From contig LRSR01000689.1 of the NCBI GenBank assembly GCA_001579985.1, positions 1-24,655 of the forward strand: 24,655 nucleotides of DNA. Direction: 5' to 3'. The DNA is from Hypsibius dujardini (Eukaryota; Tardigrada; Eutardigrada; Parachela; Hypsibiidae). The translations under genes and the position numbers were made by a program. A model generated the notes under the pieces. It was not told where the DNA came from. It saw nothing but the letters and a program-made list of their open reading frames with translations, and ran no database searches. Shown here piece after piece: positions 1 to 8,038 of the stretch; the first letter of the stretch is position 1; every line of letters begins with the position of its first letter.

Positions 1-801
1 GCCAACCAAGACAAACCTAGTTGTTCTGCTGCTGCCTACCACAGTTTTGTTGTGTGTGACTCAACATGAGAGGATTCTCAGAGAAGATAGTCCATCAGAC
101 TTGAATGCGCAATGCGCGCGAAAGACATTAATACAGCGTCCACACTAGAACCTTTCGTTGATTGTCCGATTTTTATCGCCATAGGTAGGTGTTAAGTTTT
201 TCTTTTAAAAAATCACACACGGTTGATCGTTGAGTGACTGGCACCTGTGCATTGTGCACTGTGTAGCGGATCGGGTTGTAATGGTTGATTGGTTGATTGC
301 ACGCTCCTGAGTGCGTTGCCCAATTTGAGCTGTACCCCATGCATTGCGCATGTAATTGTAAAGGCTGATCGGTTGATTGCACGTTCATCAGTGCGTTGCG
401 CAATTTGAGCTACACCCCGTGAGCTGCACCCCGTGTATTGCGCATGGGATTGTAATGGCTGATTGCTTGATTGTACCCAACTTGGAACTGCCACATCTCC
501 CTCAGTTTTGACTTTCTTCACCTAAATTTTTTTAGTCGATTCCTCTCGTCGTCCTCTATCGATTGGCTGTCAAAATTTCAAAATTCAAAATTTCACTGTA
601 TGTATACTGGGCTATAACTCATTGCTATTGCTATAACCCTCGCGCCATGATAATTGAATTAAACGCTTTAAATCAAGCAATCGAGACAAGCACTCCGAGT
701 TTTTCGGACACTGTCGTCTGTGTGAATCTTTTCATGTTGAGTCACACACAACAAAAACTGTGGTAGGCAGCAGCAGAACAACTAGGTTTGTCTTGGTTGG
801 C
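1..801. mobile_element. MITE-like element with long terminal inverted repeats
   Basis: Bases 1-69 are the reverse complement of bases 732-801, with a single one-base indel in a T run. Further inward the arms continue as a weaker match (about 70-100 against 690-730). This is the layout of a non-autonomous DNA transposon or MITE. The interior holds a tandem array (276-476) and no credible protein. The left arm starts exactly at the window edge, so the true left boundary and any target-site duplication cannot be seen. The short strings AGACATTAAT near 123 and near 808 form a direct repeat inside the left part and just beyond the right arm. The near identity of the arms suggests a young insertion or arm homogenisation. 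No transposase is present, so the superfamily is unknown. Confidence 0.7.
276..476. repeat. Imperfect 80-bp tandem repeat inside the left element
   Basis: Units begin with TTGTAATGG-type starts at 276, 356 and 450. Each full unit runs through a GTTGATTGCACG block, GTGCGTTGC, CAATTTGAGC and a C-rich ACCCC run. The second spacing is 94 instead of 80 because a 14-bp block (407-420) is duplicated next to itself (421-434) with one mismatch. The third unit is partial. The array accounts for the small open frames on the minus strand here, which are repeat translations and not genes. Confidence 0.7.
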
Positions 802-1137
802 GCACCAAGACATTAATCTGCGCATTACGTCACAAGCCCCTCCTATCGTCGACCTTAATTTCCCCGACTGTAGCTATAAAAACTTTTTTGGCGCAATTTC
901 AAAGTTGAGAAAACATCGACAAATTTCATTTTTTGGACTTTCACTGGAAAAATACCGATTTCTGAAACATTTTTGAAAAGACTCCAAGAAACTGAGATTT
1001 TCTGGTATTTTTTCAGTTTTGACATTTCGCCAAAAAAATCTTATAACCAGGGGAGGAAATAACTTTTGAAAATCACCCCTAGTTAATAGAACGCCCTTTC
1101 TATGTACAGAGCGGGTGTAATTGTTTTCAATCCCTAG

Positions 1138-2020
1138 GTAGCCTTACTAATAAGAGGAACCGACAATTTGGCCAACATCCGCACTGATATTTGGTTTGCA
1201 CTTACGAGTTTACTGGGCTGGAAATACACAAACTTTCCCGGTCTGGAAGAAGCGCTCCAGATTGGAAAGGCAATCCAAAACGCGTCACACCGTCTTCCGA
1301 TCGACATGTCCCCCATCATTACTGAAGCTTTTGTGGAGGAACTCAAAAAGTTGAGAATTATGTCCTTTACAATTATTGGTCACTCCCTCGGAGGCTTACT
1401 AACTGAAATGGTCGCCGTCAAGTTGGGCGTTCGCGGCGAGACCTTCGACAGTCCGGGATCGCGTGCCAGCTCAGTCCTCACTGAAGAAGAATACCAAATC
1501 GCCCGCAAAGGAGGCCGAGTAAAGGTCAACAACTACTTCAGCACACCGCATGTGATCAACACCGTCAACAGCCATTCGGGGTTGTTGTATCAGCTGCCGA
1601 TTCCGGACACTTTTGTGATCGATCAAAAACTCCTGCAGCCGAGGCGGAATCTTTTTGCCCGATTTCGACGGAAGATGCGTTATTTAAAATACGGTGTGCA
1701 ATGGACGTTGGAGCGCCATAGCATTGCCACATTCGTAGCGCATTTGCGAGGCCTCCCGGCGGAACGGGTAGAACATGAGGTCTGGCCAACCTTACCACGA
1801 CCGAAAGGAAATCTAAAAGACGCATGGTACCTGCTCATCGGGAAGTATCAGAGGGAGCAGTGTTACTTTGAAGGCGGCCAACCTGAAGAGAGAGGTGTGT
1901 TACGCCCATTTACTAATTAATGTTAATGGCTCAACTTAAGTTGTGTCGTAGGTACCACAACGACCATGGAAGATTTTTCGAGCGGTGCAAAGCAATCTTT
2001 GTTAACATCGCCTGCTGAAG
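1138..2020 (+). CDS. Class-3-lipase-like alpha/beta hydrolase, partial (exons 1138-1894 and 1952-2020)
   Basis: A long frame opens right after an acceptor (pyrimidine tract then CCCTAG at 1132-1137) and runs about 252 codons. Seen features: an N-terminal VALLIRGTDN block, which matches the lipase_3 V-x-x-x-RGT-x-x strand; the nucleophile elbow GHSLGG at residues 81-86 with catalytic Ser83 (codon 1384-1386); and a following strand ETFDSPGS (about 101-108), comparable to the TFGxP strand of the family. The catalytic Asp and His are not securely placed. A donor GTGTGT at 1895 and an acceptor TAG at 1951 define a 57-bp intron. The next exon (69 bp) keeps the frame and ends at a GTCAGT donor (2021). 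If that intron is not used, the frame stops with TAA at 1918-1920. The start codon and first exon are not identified and may lie left of the window. Substrate is unknown; acylglycerol or another ester is the family expectation. Confidence 0.7.
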
Positions 2021-2040
2021 GTCAGTATTATTAATAGGCT

Positions 2041-2290
2041 GAACAGTACTGAACAAAACAGAAAAGAACAGGAACAGAACAAACAGAACAGATCAGATCA
2101 GAACAGAATAGAAGGGAACAGATTATAACAGAAAATAACGGTACGGAGGAGAACTGAGCAGAGCAGCGCAAATCAAAATAAAACAGAAAATGCAAAACAA
2201 AAAGAACAGAACAGAACGGAATAGAGCGGAACAGAACTGAACGGTGTACCACACTACAGGACAAAACATAACAGAAAACGAAATAGAATG
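2041..2290. repeat. Degenerate AACAG pentamer tract
   Basis: Some 250 bases of purine-rich sequence made of variants of GAACA and AACAG (for example AGAACAGAACAAACAGAACA near 2064) drifting toward AAAACAG. It sits in the proposed intron after the lipase exons. The two minus-strand open frames over it are rich in Phe, Ser, Val and Leu only because they translate this repeat. Confidence 0.8.
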
Positions 2291-2432
2291 TAGCTGATCT
2301 AGAAAAAAAGTAGTATGCCTCAGATAGAACAAAATAATGCCACATCCTTCTGCGTGACCCGGTAAATTGTTTTGCTGCATTAGAAAAGAAGCAGGAAAAG
2401 AAGCTTTATACAGTGTTGTTTATACTTTGTAG

Positions 2433-2650
2433 GTGGACGCAATAGTGGGCTAATCATGGCGGGCAGCGAACATATCTGTGCGGACTGCAACGTCATAGTG
2501 CCCGGTGACGAGGTACGCTTTTGTTGTGAATGTCGTTCCATATCTCACAAGGGTTGCACAAGAAGCAATCCATCACGACTTCCATACCATCGAACGCTGC
2601 CGCCGAAGTATACAATCTCCAATTTTCAACCAGAAACGTGGTCTCATTGA
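2433..2650 (+). CDS. Exon with PHD-like zinc finger, possibly part of the lipase gene
   Basis: After an acceptor (TTTGTAG, AG at 2431-2432) the frame reads through an internal ATG at 2456 to a TGA at 2648-2650. It contains CADC, then 12 residues, then CCEC, four residues, H-x2-C. This is the first six ligands of a PHD or related C4HC3 finger (C-x2-C, C-x2-C, H-x2-C). The last C-x2-C pair is absent before the stop, so the 3' end of the exon is probably wrong, or the finger is truncated. The exon needs one base from upstream (phase 1), and the 1952-2020 exon supplies exactly one, so joining them is possible. It could equally be an independent gene starting at ATG 2456. Chromatin or protein binding is the usual PHD role; nothing here shows the ligand. 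Confidence 0.45.
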
Positions 2651-3129
2651 TGGCACACATAATGTTCCGTTCACAGCCGACCATTTTGTTTCTGGTTACT
2701 CCATGGTACAGAACGTAGAGACAGCCTTTTAGAGACCTCCGAAATCTTTCCTGTTTATGATTGCTTCCTCAAGAGGCCATCAGCTTTTGTTGACGACAAT
2801 AAACTGATATTTATGCCACAAGCTTTGCCGACGAATTGCTGTCGAGATGGATTGGGCGTTATTGGTAATGGGAGCGATGACCCCAACAGTTGCATCAAGT
2901 AAAAATTCAAACAAAAAAAAGAAATTTGTGTTTGAGGGGAATTGGTATATTTTTTCCAGCTCGCCAGCAGTATGATTTATTTTATCGAAAAACTGCTTTT
3001 CTAAAGTATCAGTTACTGAAAATTTGAATGGGAAAACTAAAAAAGACTACGAATGAAAAGATACTGCTCGGAAATTTCAAAAACATTTTTAGAATGTTGA
3101 ATTCGCAAGTTGCATGGAATTTCCTAGGT

Positions 3130-3393
3130 GATCCGATTGAGCAGATGGCCCATGCCTGGGCAGGTGCCCAGCGCCACGAACTGCTTAACGATTTTCGGTG
3201 CGGTGTCGGCACATTTCAGCTTTCGTCACTAGCCAGCTTATCTCGTCACCCAAAGTGTCGCCACTTGTTTCAACAGACATTAAACATACAGAAAGGTTAT
3301 CCAGCCAAGTTGAGCCGGTACGAGTTTTCTCAAATCGTGCGTTCAGCTGAAATTGCAGCAGTCATCCGCAACATGAGATTGATAAAACATTGA
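3130..3393 (+). CDS. Unrecognised terminal exon
   Basis: A TTTCCTAG acceptor (AG at 3128-3129) is followed by an open frame of about 87 codons ending at TGA 3391-3393. The frame extends upstream to an ATG at 3028, but the part before 3130 is AT-rich and lysine-rich and looks non-coding. The exon portion has a balanced composition with Cys, His, Arg and Trp residues and no recognised domain. Like the exons at 1952 and 2433 it needs one base from upstream (phase 1), so it could be the last exon of the same gene. I do not recognise the protein. Confidence 0.35.
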   Translation, partial: DPIEQMAHAWAGAQRHELLNDFRCGVGTFQLSSLASLSRHPKCRHLFQQTLNIQKGYPAKLSRYEFSQIVRSAEIAAVIRNMRLIKH

Positions 3394-3661
3394 TAAGACA
3401 TTTTTTAAAGGCAAAATGTTTTTATCAGTGATGGAAATTAAAAAAATAACTGAATTTGAGATCACGGTGGGCATGTTTTCAGAAAATCAAAACGGGCTAT
3501 TTTTTTAGTAGAACCAATATACCTCCGTTTGACTTCAAAATTTCTTCACAAATGGCGAATAGCTTTGTAATAACGAATACATTTTTGGGTTAGTGAAAAA
3601 AATATGCTGATATGATTACGGGGTGGAAGTAAAAAAACAACGAGGCCGCCATCTTTAATGC

Positions 3662-4208
3662 ATGTGGACTGAAAAGAAAGTAGTTCGCCTACGAGTGCAA
3701 TTTGTGTTCAATAATCTTTCACGGATACCAGAAGACCAAGCCGGGCATCCGTGAAAAGAAAGAAATAATGGTTGTCGCATCGGGAAATATAAGAACGAAC
3801 CACAAGGCGCAACATCACTTCTGCAGAGCTCTTTTTTCGAGGAGCGGCAGGTCCCTGCTCGACCTCAGGCTGACAATGTTGGAATAAAACAGCAAAAATC
3901 CTTTTCTAGTGCTCAGAAGCATATGTTCGGTAATAAAGGCTTGAAAAGAAAATACACCACGGGAGCACACAACGGATGGGGTTTGAATGTAAACAAATTT
4001 GCGGAAACAAAACAGTGTGGATCAATCAAAATCACTGTGAATCAATTAAAGAAGGACACTATAAAATCGGTTCAATTTGGCTGGATAACTCTTCTGTAGA
4101 GCAATGGACTCGACCGCAGCTACTCGCAATTAATTCGCAGCTACCCTGGTTATCTGCTAAGAAAAATTTCACGCTACCGTGCAGTTGCGCTGTCTGCATT
4201 TAGTCAAG
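3662..4208 (+). pseudogene. Interrupted open frame, possible degraded gene
   Basis: One reading frame from ATG 3662 is open for 30 codons, meets TGA at 3752-3754, is open again for 114 codons to TAG at 4097-4099, and then for about 35 codons to TAG near 4208. The conceptual residues look protein-like (for example KKVVRLRVQF early and GSIKITVNQLKKD later). The stops could be CGA-to-TGA and CAG-to-TAG changes, or the frame could be split by short introns whose ends I cannot place: GTGAAA at 3751 is a possible donor, and the AG at 3827-3828 keeps frame but is not the first AG. Past 4203, after a good acceptor (TGCATTTAG), a different frame is open to 4384 with a lysine-rich stretch. No family is recognised. 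Chance is a real alternative. Confidence 0.3.
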
Positions 4209-4670
4209 CCTAGCAAATAAAGCTAGCATTAGGCCTAGCAAAAAAAGCCAAAACGCGGAGGAGAAGCCAAAACGCATAAAAAAGAAAAAGGATGTGCTTC
4301 CAGGATGTACACTTGAGCTCCACTCTGCAGACGGCATCCCTAATCCTGTACTATGCCACCTTGATTTATATGTACAGTTCATTTAAAGCACGATTGCCGC
4401 GCCGCCGCGTCACTCCGCTTATGGTCAGAATTTAATATTTTCATCCATTATTATCATCTTGTATTGATGTGGATTATTGTGGGTATTGATGGGTTTTGTT
4501 GATTATTCCTGCCATTTATTGTTGCTTAATCAGAATTCTTTATCAATCACCGCTGTTACAGATCTATATTCTTGTATTTCCTAGAGTAATTAGAAACACA
4601 TTAGTTTGCAACCTCTTGCCAAACCGCTCCGAAATTTCGGGCGGTGGTGCCTTTGAATTTAGTTCTTTGA

Positions 4671-5078
4671 ATGCCGCTTGATGCCGTGCCGCGTGAATAT
4701 GAGACTATTTTCCCACTGCCGCGCCTTAAAAGTCACGCGATGTTATGCTTTAAGTTCGTTAAACGCATGGAAGAGTTCAATTGTGGAATCAGTCACCAGA
4801 CACCGTACACTGCAGTAACACCCTGCTGGTCGTGCTGTAACACGCTGTGTCAGTTGGCCAGAAAAACTGCGAGCCGCCCTGTGATGCCCGCAATGGGCTT
4901 GATAAATGTATATCCACATTCTATTTCTCTAGATTTGATAAGAAGTCTTGGTATTAATGGAGTTATTCACAAGATCGAACCCTATTTTAAAGTAATGTTT
5001 TATTTCAAATACCAATTTGTTAACATCAGTCATTTATGTAAAAATAAAGTAAATAGTATACCCAACGCTTTTAAATAA
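4671..5078 (+). CDS. Uncharacterised open reading frame, 135 codons
   Basis: An uninterrupted ATG-to-stop frame of 135 codons with no detectable domain. The N-terminal 75 residues have a mixed composition with several Cys, including a CWSCCNTLC cluster; the C-terminal third is AT-driven (Phe, Tyr, Lys, Asn). No clear splice sites, promoter or poly(A) signal are tied to it. It is the longest single-exon frame in this stretch, but chance length is plausible, so it is listed as doubtful. Confidence 0.2.
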   Translation: MPLDAVPREYETIFPLPRLKSHAMLCFKFVKRMEEFNCGISHQTPYTAVTPCWSCCNTLCQLARKTASRPVMPAMGLINVYPHSISLDLIRSLGINGVIHKIEPYFKVMFYFKYQFVNISHLCKNKVNSIPNAFK

Positions 5079-5244
5079 GGTTTAAGGGCAACCCGGCGCT
5101 TTGAATCGTCCAGAAAATCTTCTCAGGTCCCCATTTGTTGCATTTGTTCTTTTTGCCGTTTTCGAAATTTGAAAAAACTGCAGTGACGTCACCATTGAAT
5201 AATTCTTCCCGTTAGCGACACTTTAAGGTACCTTGAATGACAAA

Positions 5245-5513
5245 TCTTGTCCGATCTGCACGATCTTGAGCTTCTTGAAAAGCTCTCAAAAAATGCTTAG
5301 GACAAATGCAACAGATTTTTCATCATGTTTGCGGTTCAGAAATTGTAGAATGTAGACCTCGAAAAAAAGTTCATCCCATCTCAAATATCTCAGTTTTCCG
5401 AGGTCCACACCCTACAACTTCTGAACCGCAACCATGATGAAAAATCTGTTGCATTTGTCTTAAACATTTTTTGAGAGCTTCTCAAGAAGCTCAAGATCGT
5501 GCAGATTGGACAA
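5245..5513. repeat. Long foldback (inverted) repeat with a short loop
   Basis: The left arm (about 5245-5361) and right arm (about 5399-5513) are reverse complements over some 115 bp with roughly 90% identity and about 37 bp between them. Shared strings include CTGCACGATCTTGAGCTTCT and ACAAATGCAACAGATTTTTC on the left and their complements on the right. The stem can extend a few A:T pairs into the loop. No open frame covers it. It could be a foldback transposon remnant, a terminal-repeat pair brought together, or a hairpin RNA source. Confidence 0.85.
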
Positions 5514-5686
5514 AGCCAAGTACGCGCGTGTAGCGTTGATAATTTTAGTTTGTTGCTAAGCCTCACAGTTTGAATTTGGGTCCAAAAAAGGAAGAAAAGA
5601 ATCTCAATGGAGAAGTGTGCAAGCAGTCCGGTAGAGGCGCCACTTCGGTTCCATCTCCCTGGGTAGCCTTCGTAAAAACGACTTTT

Positions 5687-5700
5687 GCGCCACCTGCTGG
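5687..5700 (-). promoter_or_regulatory. CTCF-like core motif
   Basis: Read on the minus strand the 14 bases are CCAGCAGGTGGCGC, which fits the animal CTCF core consensus CCASYAGRKGGCRS at every position. Binding is not demonstrated, and some invertebrate lineages have lost CTCF, so this is a motif match only. Confidence 0.35.
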
Positions 5701-5786
5701 CCTGCCGGCCTGGTTAAGTTACGATTTCTAAAACCGCCTGGTCAACGCCTGGTCAACGGCCTTTATCTCGTACTGAACTAAGCTCT

Positions 5787-5870
5787 GGTCTATTTATGAG
5801 CATTACCGTACTCTGCATTGTGTGGACAGCCTGGCATATTTATGAGCACTACTGTACTCTGTCTTGGTGG
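5787..5870. repeat. 46-bp tandem duplication, two diverged copies
   Basis: Copy one starts at 5787 and copy two at 5833. Both contain TATTTATGAGCA, then TACTGTACTCTG or its one-base variant, then a GTGG block. Identity is about 80% by eye over the aligned part. It lies in a non-coding stretch. Confidence 0.6.
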
Positions 5871-6617
5871 GTGCTCACGTTGATGTGACTTTCGGTCATT
5901 TTTATGCATTGTTTCCCCAACTTTGAAATTCTGAATAAAAACAATTTCAGAGCCACGCCTATGAAATAAATGTTCGTATTTCGGCGCCGGCGCCAAATGC
6001 AATTAGAAATTCTCATTCAAAAGCAATATGATTTTCGTCGTTCGTTACAAAATGTGTGATACACTACCTCGAAACACGTGGACAATTATATCACAGACAG
6101 TTTAGGCGCCGTTATAGTTTGGATGGGCGACTGGATGAGACGTGAGATGAGATGTGCAAATACAAGCTTGTTTTGGCGCAGACGTTCTCACTGTAGGTCT
6201 CACGTTTGTATGAGCGTTGTTTTGTTTGGAATCAAGTAATTTAGTATAAACAGTATTGGCTGGATCGCACGTGAGACACTAAAAGAAATCCCGTTCCTGT
6301 GAAAAAATCAACCTTCTATAACAATTTCGTTGGTATTTTTTATTATTATTCGGCAATAAATATTTCTTAAATATTCACTTTTGTAATTACTTGAGTAACA
6401 ACACTGTTTTCCATATACCTGGAAATTTTGTCTTTTGATGCTCAGCCACACCGAAATCATATGATCCAAGAATCAAAAACATATCGTATCAAAAGAGAAA
6501 AATATATTTTCGAATAAAGATTGGTAATTGGTTGCTAAAGATAAAAAACGAATGGATTTCAAAATGGATGGTGATTGGAATGTACTGGCTTGTATGGAAA
6601 TCAAGGAGATCGCACGA

Positions 6618-6639
6618 AAATCGCTCGGCCGAGCGATTT
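6618..6639. repeat. Perfect 22-bp palindrome
   Basis: The core TCGCTCGGCCGAGCGA is flanked by AAA on the left and TTT on the right, so both strands read the same over 22 bp without a loop. It lies inside the region with TTTATAGT motifs. It may be a binding site for a dimeric protein or simply part of a repeat. Confidence 0.6.
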
Positions 6640-6771
6640 GAAAAGGATCGCGTACGCAATCGCATTTGAGATCTCACATTCGATCTCACGACCCTGTTTA
6701 TAGTTCGTGAGATTCTCAAAATTGGACGAGCTGTTTATAGTCGGGCGATTTTACGCTGGATGAAAGGTTTT

Positions 6772-6787
6772 TCCTCTCATGAGAGGA
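6772..6787. repeat. Perfect 16-bp palindrome
   Basis: TCCTCTCATGAGAGGA reads the same on both strands. It lies just inside the right inverted copy of the TTTATAGT motif and may be part of that element. Confidence 0.5.
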
Positions 6788-7382
6788 TTTCTTCCAAACT
6801 ATAAACGGCCCTTTCCTGTATCGACCGTCACCGTGAAAAACTTTGGATGGGCTCCATCCAGGGAAATCTCACGACCTCACGGGGAGTCCTCGTGGTTGCA
6901 ATTATTTGTTATGGCTTTGATGAGAACAAAGAAACTCTTCATGAAAGTGGAACACCGAGATCTGTTTGAAAGTAAAAAATTATAGCTGGAAGAAAGCCAA
7001 ACAGAAATGGTGCATAATATAAAACCACGATAACAACTGACAAATCCAAATCATTTAAATATTTTACCTTCCTATCCTTTATCTTCCGGAATGCTGCTGC
7101 CTGTGCTCGATAGAGAATAAACAATAAAGTAAGAGAAAAATGTGTGTCTGGCAGGCAGACATGTCGTGTCTTTCTTCTTCCGTATTCATATATCAGGTAA
7201 TCCTGACATTGCCAATTCAAAAAGCAATTCAACATTTAAAGCAACGTTAGGCAAACGAGTAATCATAGAAAACAAACGTTACACTATATTCAAAGACAAA
7301 TACACGATATCCAGACTCGCATCTATTTATGGATCAGATAAATTGAAGGCTTGGCGAAGAAAGGAAGAGATGGACGTGCGAA

Positions 7383-7470
7383 CCGACAGGGACGGTCAGA
7401 CCGTCTGACAGAGAAACAGACGGTCAAACAGACAGAAATGCACAAAGCCGAAGACAGATGGACGAATCGA
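7383..7470. repeat. Low-complexity GAC/GACAGA tract
   Basis: Repeated GACAG, GACGG and GACAGA strings. Inside it, GACGGTCAGACCGTC (7391-7405) is a hairpin with a 6-bp perfect stem and a 3-base loop. No coding potential is credited. Confidence 0.5.
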
Positions 7471-7947
7471 CAATCCAATGAAACGCTGAAATAATATACA
7501 TATCGCCATTTAAACTCCCCACCAGATTGGTGACATACAGCTCTGTCTGAAATGACCGTGTTTCTAACTATAATTTTAACGTGTGGCACAAACAAGCCTC
7601 CCGACCTGTCCGTCCTCAATACAGGTAGAAGCTCGAGATATGAATAAAACTACAGTCCGAGTTTGACGAAAATAATATGCGCGAGACAACGGTAGCGAAT
7701 TGAAGTCGGCTCGGATGGATGCCAAGCGTATTTCTCCCTGATAGCCCGGTAAGGGACGAAGCCACAACTAGAATTATTTAGTCGGAGATAAGAACGTATT
7801 ATAAAATACCTTAGGGGTTAATAACAAATATGTCAGAAGAATATGAAGCGCCATAATGTTGTTAACATACGAAGAGCCGAATTGTTTCTGTTCTTCGTGG
7901 GAAGGGGGCAACGGCCAACCCGTGAATGCGAGAAAGTACAACACTTT

Positions 7948-7953
7948 TTATTT
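7948..7953 (-). terminator. Poly(A) signal for the J-domain gene
   Basis: TTTATT on the plus strand is AATAAA on the minus strand. It lies about 90 bases past the stop codon of the J-domain gene, a usual distance for a short 3' UTR. Confidence 0.5.
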
Positions 7954-8038
7954 ATTTACATCTAAAAATGTCATTGCTCAACCAGATAGTTAAACTCTGT
8001 TTCAAAACGCACTAGAGAGGATCACTGTTAGCGGAGCC

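Larger units (their letters stand above)
6107..6811. repeat. Region with recurring GTTTATAGT motifs in both orientations
   Basis: The motif GTTTATAGTYYGG or a close variant occurs at 6111-6122, 6696-6707 and 6733-6744 on the plus strand and at 6794-6806 on the minus strand. The outer two are inverted and extend to GGCGCCGTTATAGTTTGG against its near complement, as terminal repeats of an element would. The interior also repeats GATCTCAC and TGAGAT strings (6640-6720, 6860-6880). Possible MITE of about 700 bp with subterminal repeats. No transposase and no clear target-site duplication is seen. Confidence 0.4.
5514..7947. other. Gene-poor stretch
   Basis: Apart from the CTCF-like site, the 46-bp duplication, the TTTATAGT region and a GAC-rich low-complexity tract, I see no supportable gene here. 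Open frames on both strands are short and follow base composition. A minus-strand frame (7235-6939) has a hydrophobic run but no motif or credible splice support. Confidence 0.5.

Noticed and set aside
2031-2380. Two minus-strand open frames rich in Phe, Ser, Val and Leu
   Set aside because: They translate the degenerate AACAG tract on the opposite strand; composition follows the repeat.
6939-7235. Minus-strand frame with a hydrophobic stretch suggestive of a receptor helix
   Set aside because: No receptor motif, no matching upstream or downstream helices and no firm splice sites; AT-rich DNA often gives such hydrophobic runs.
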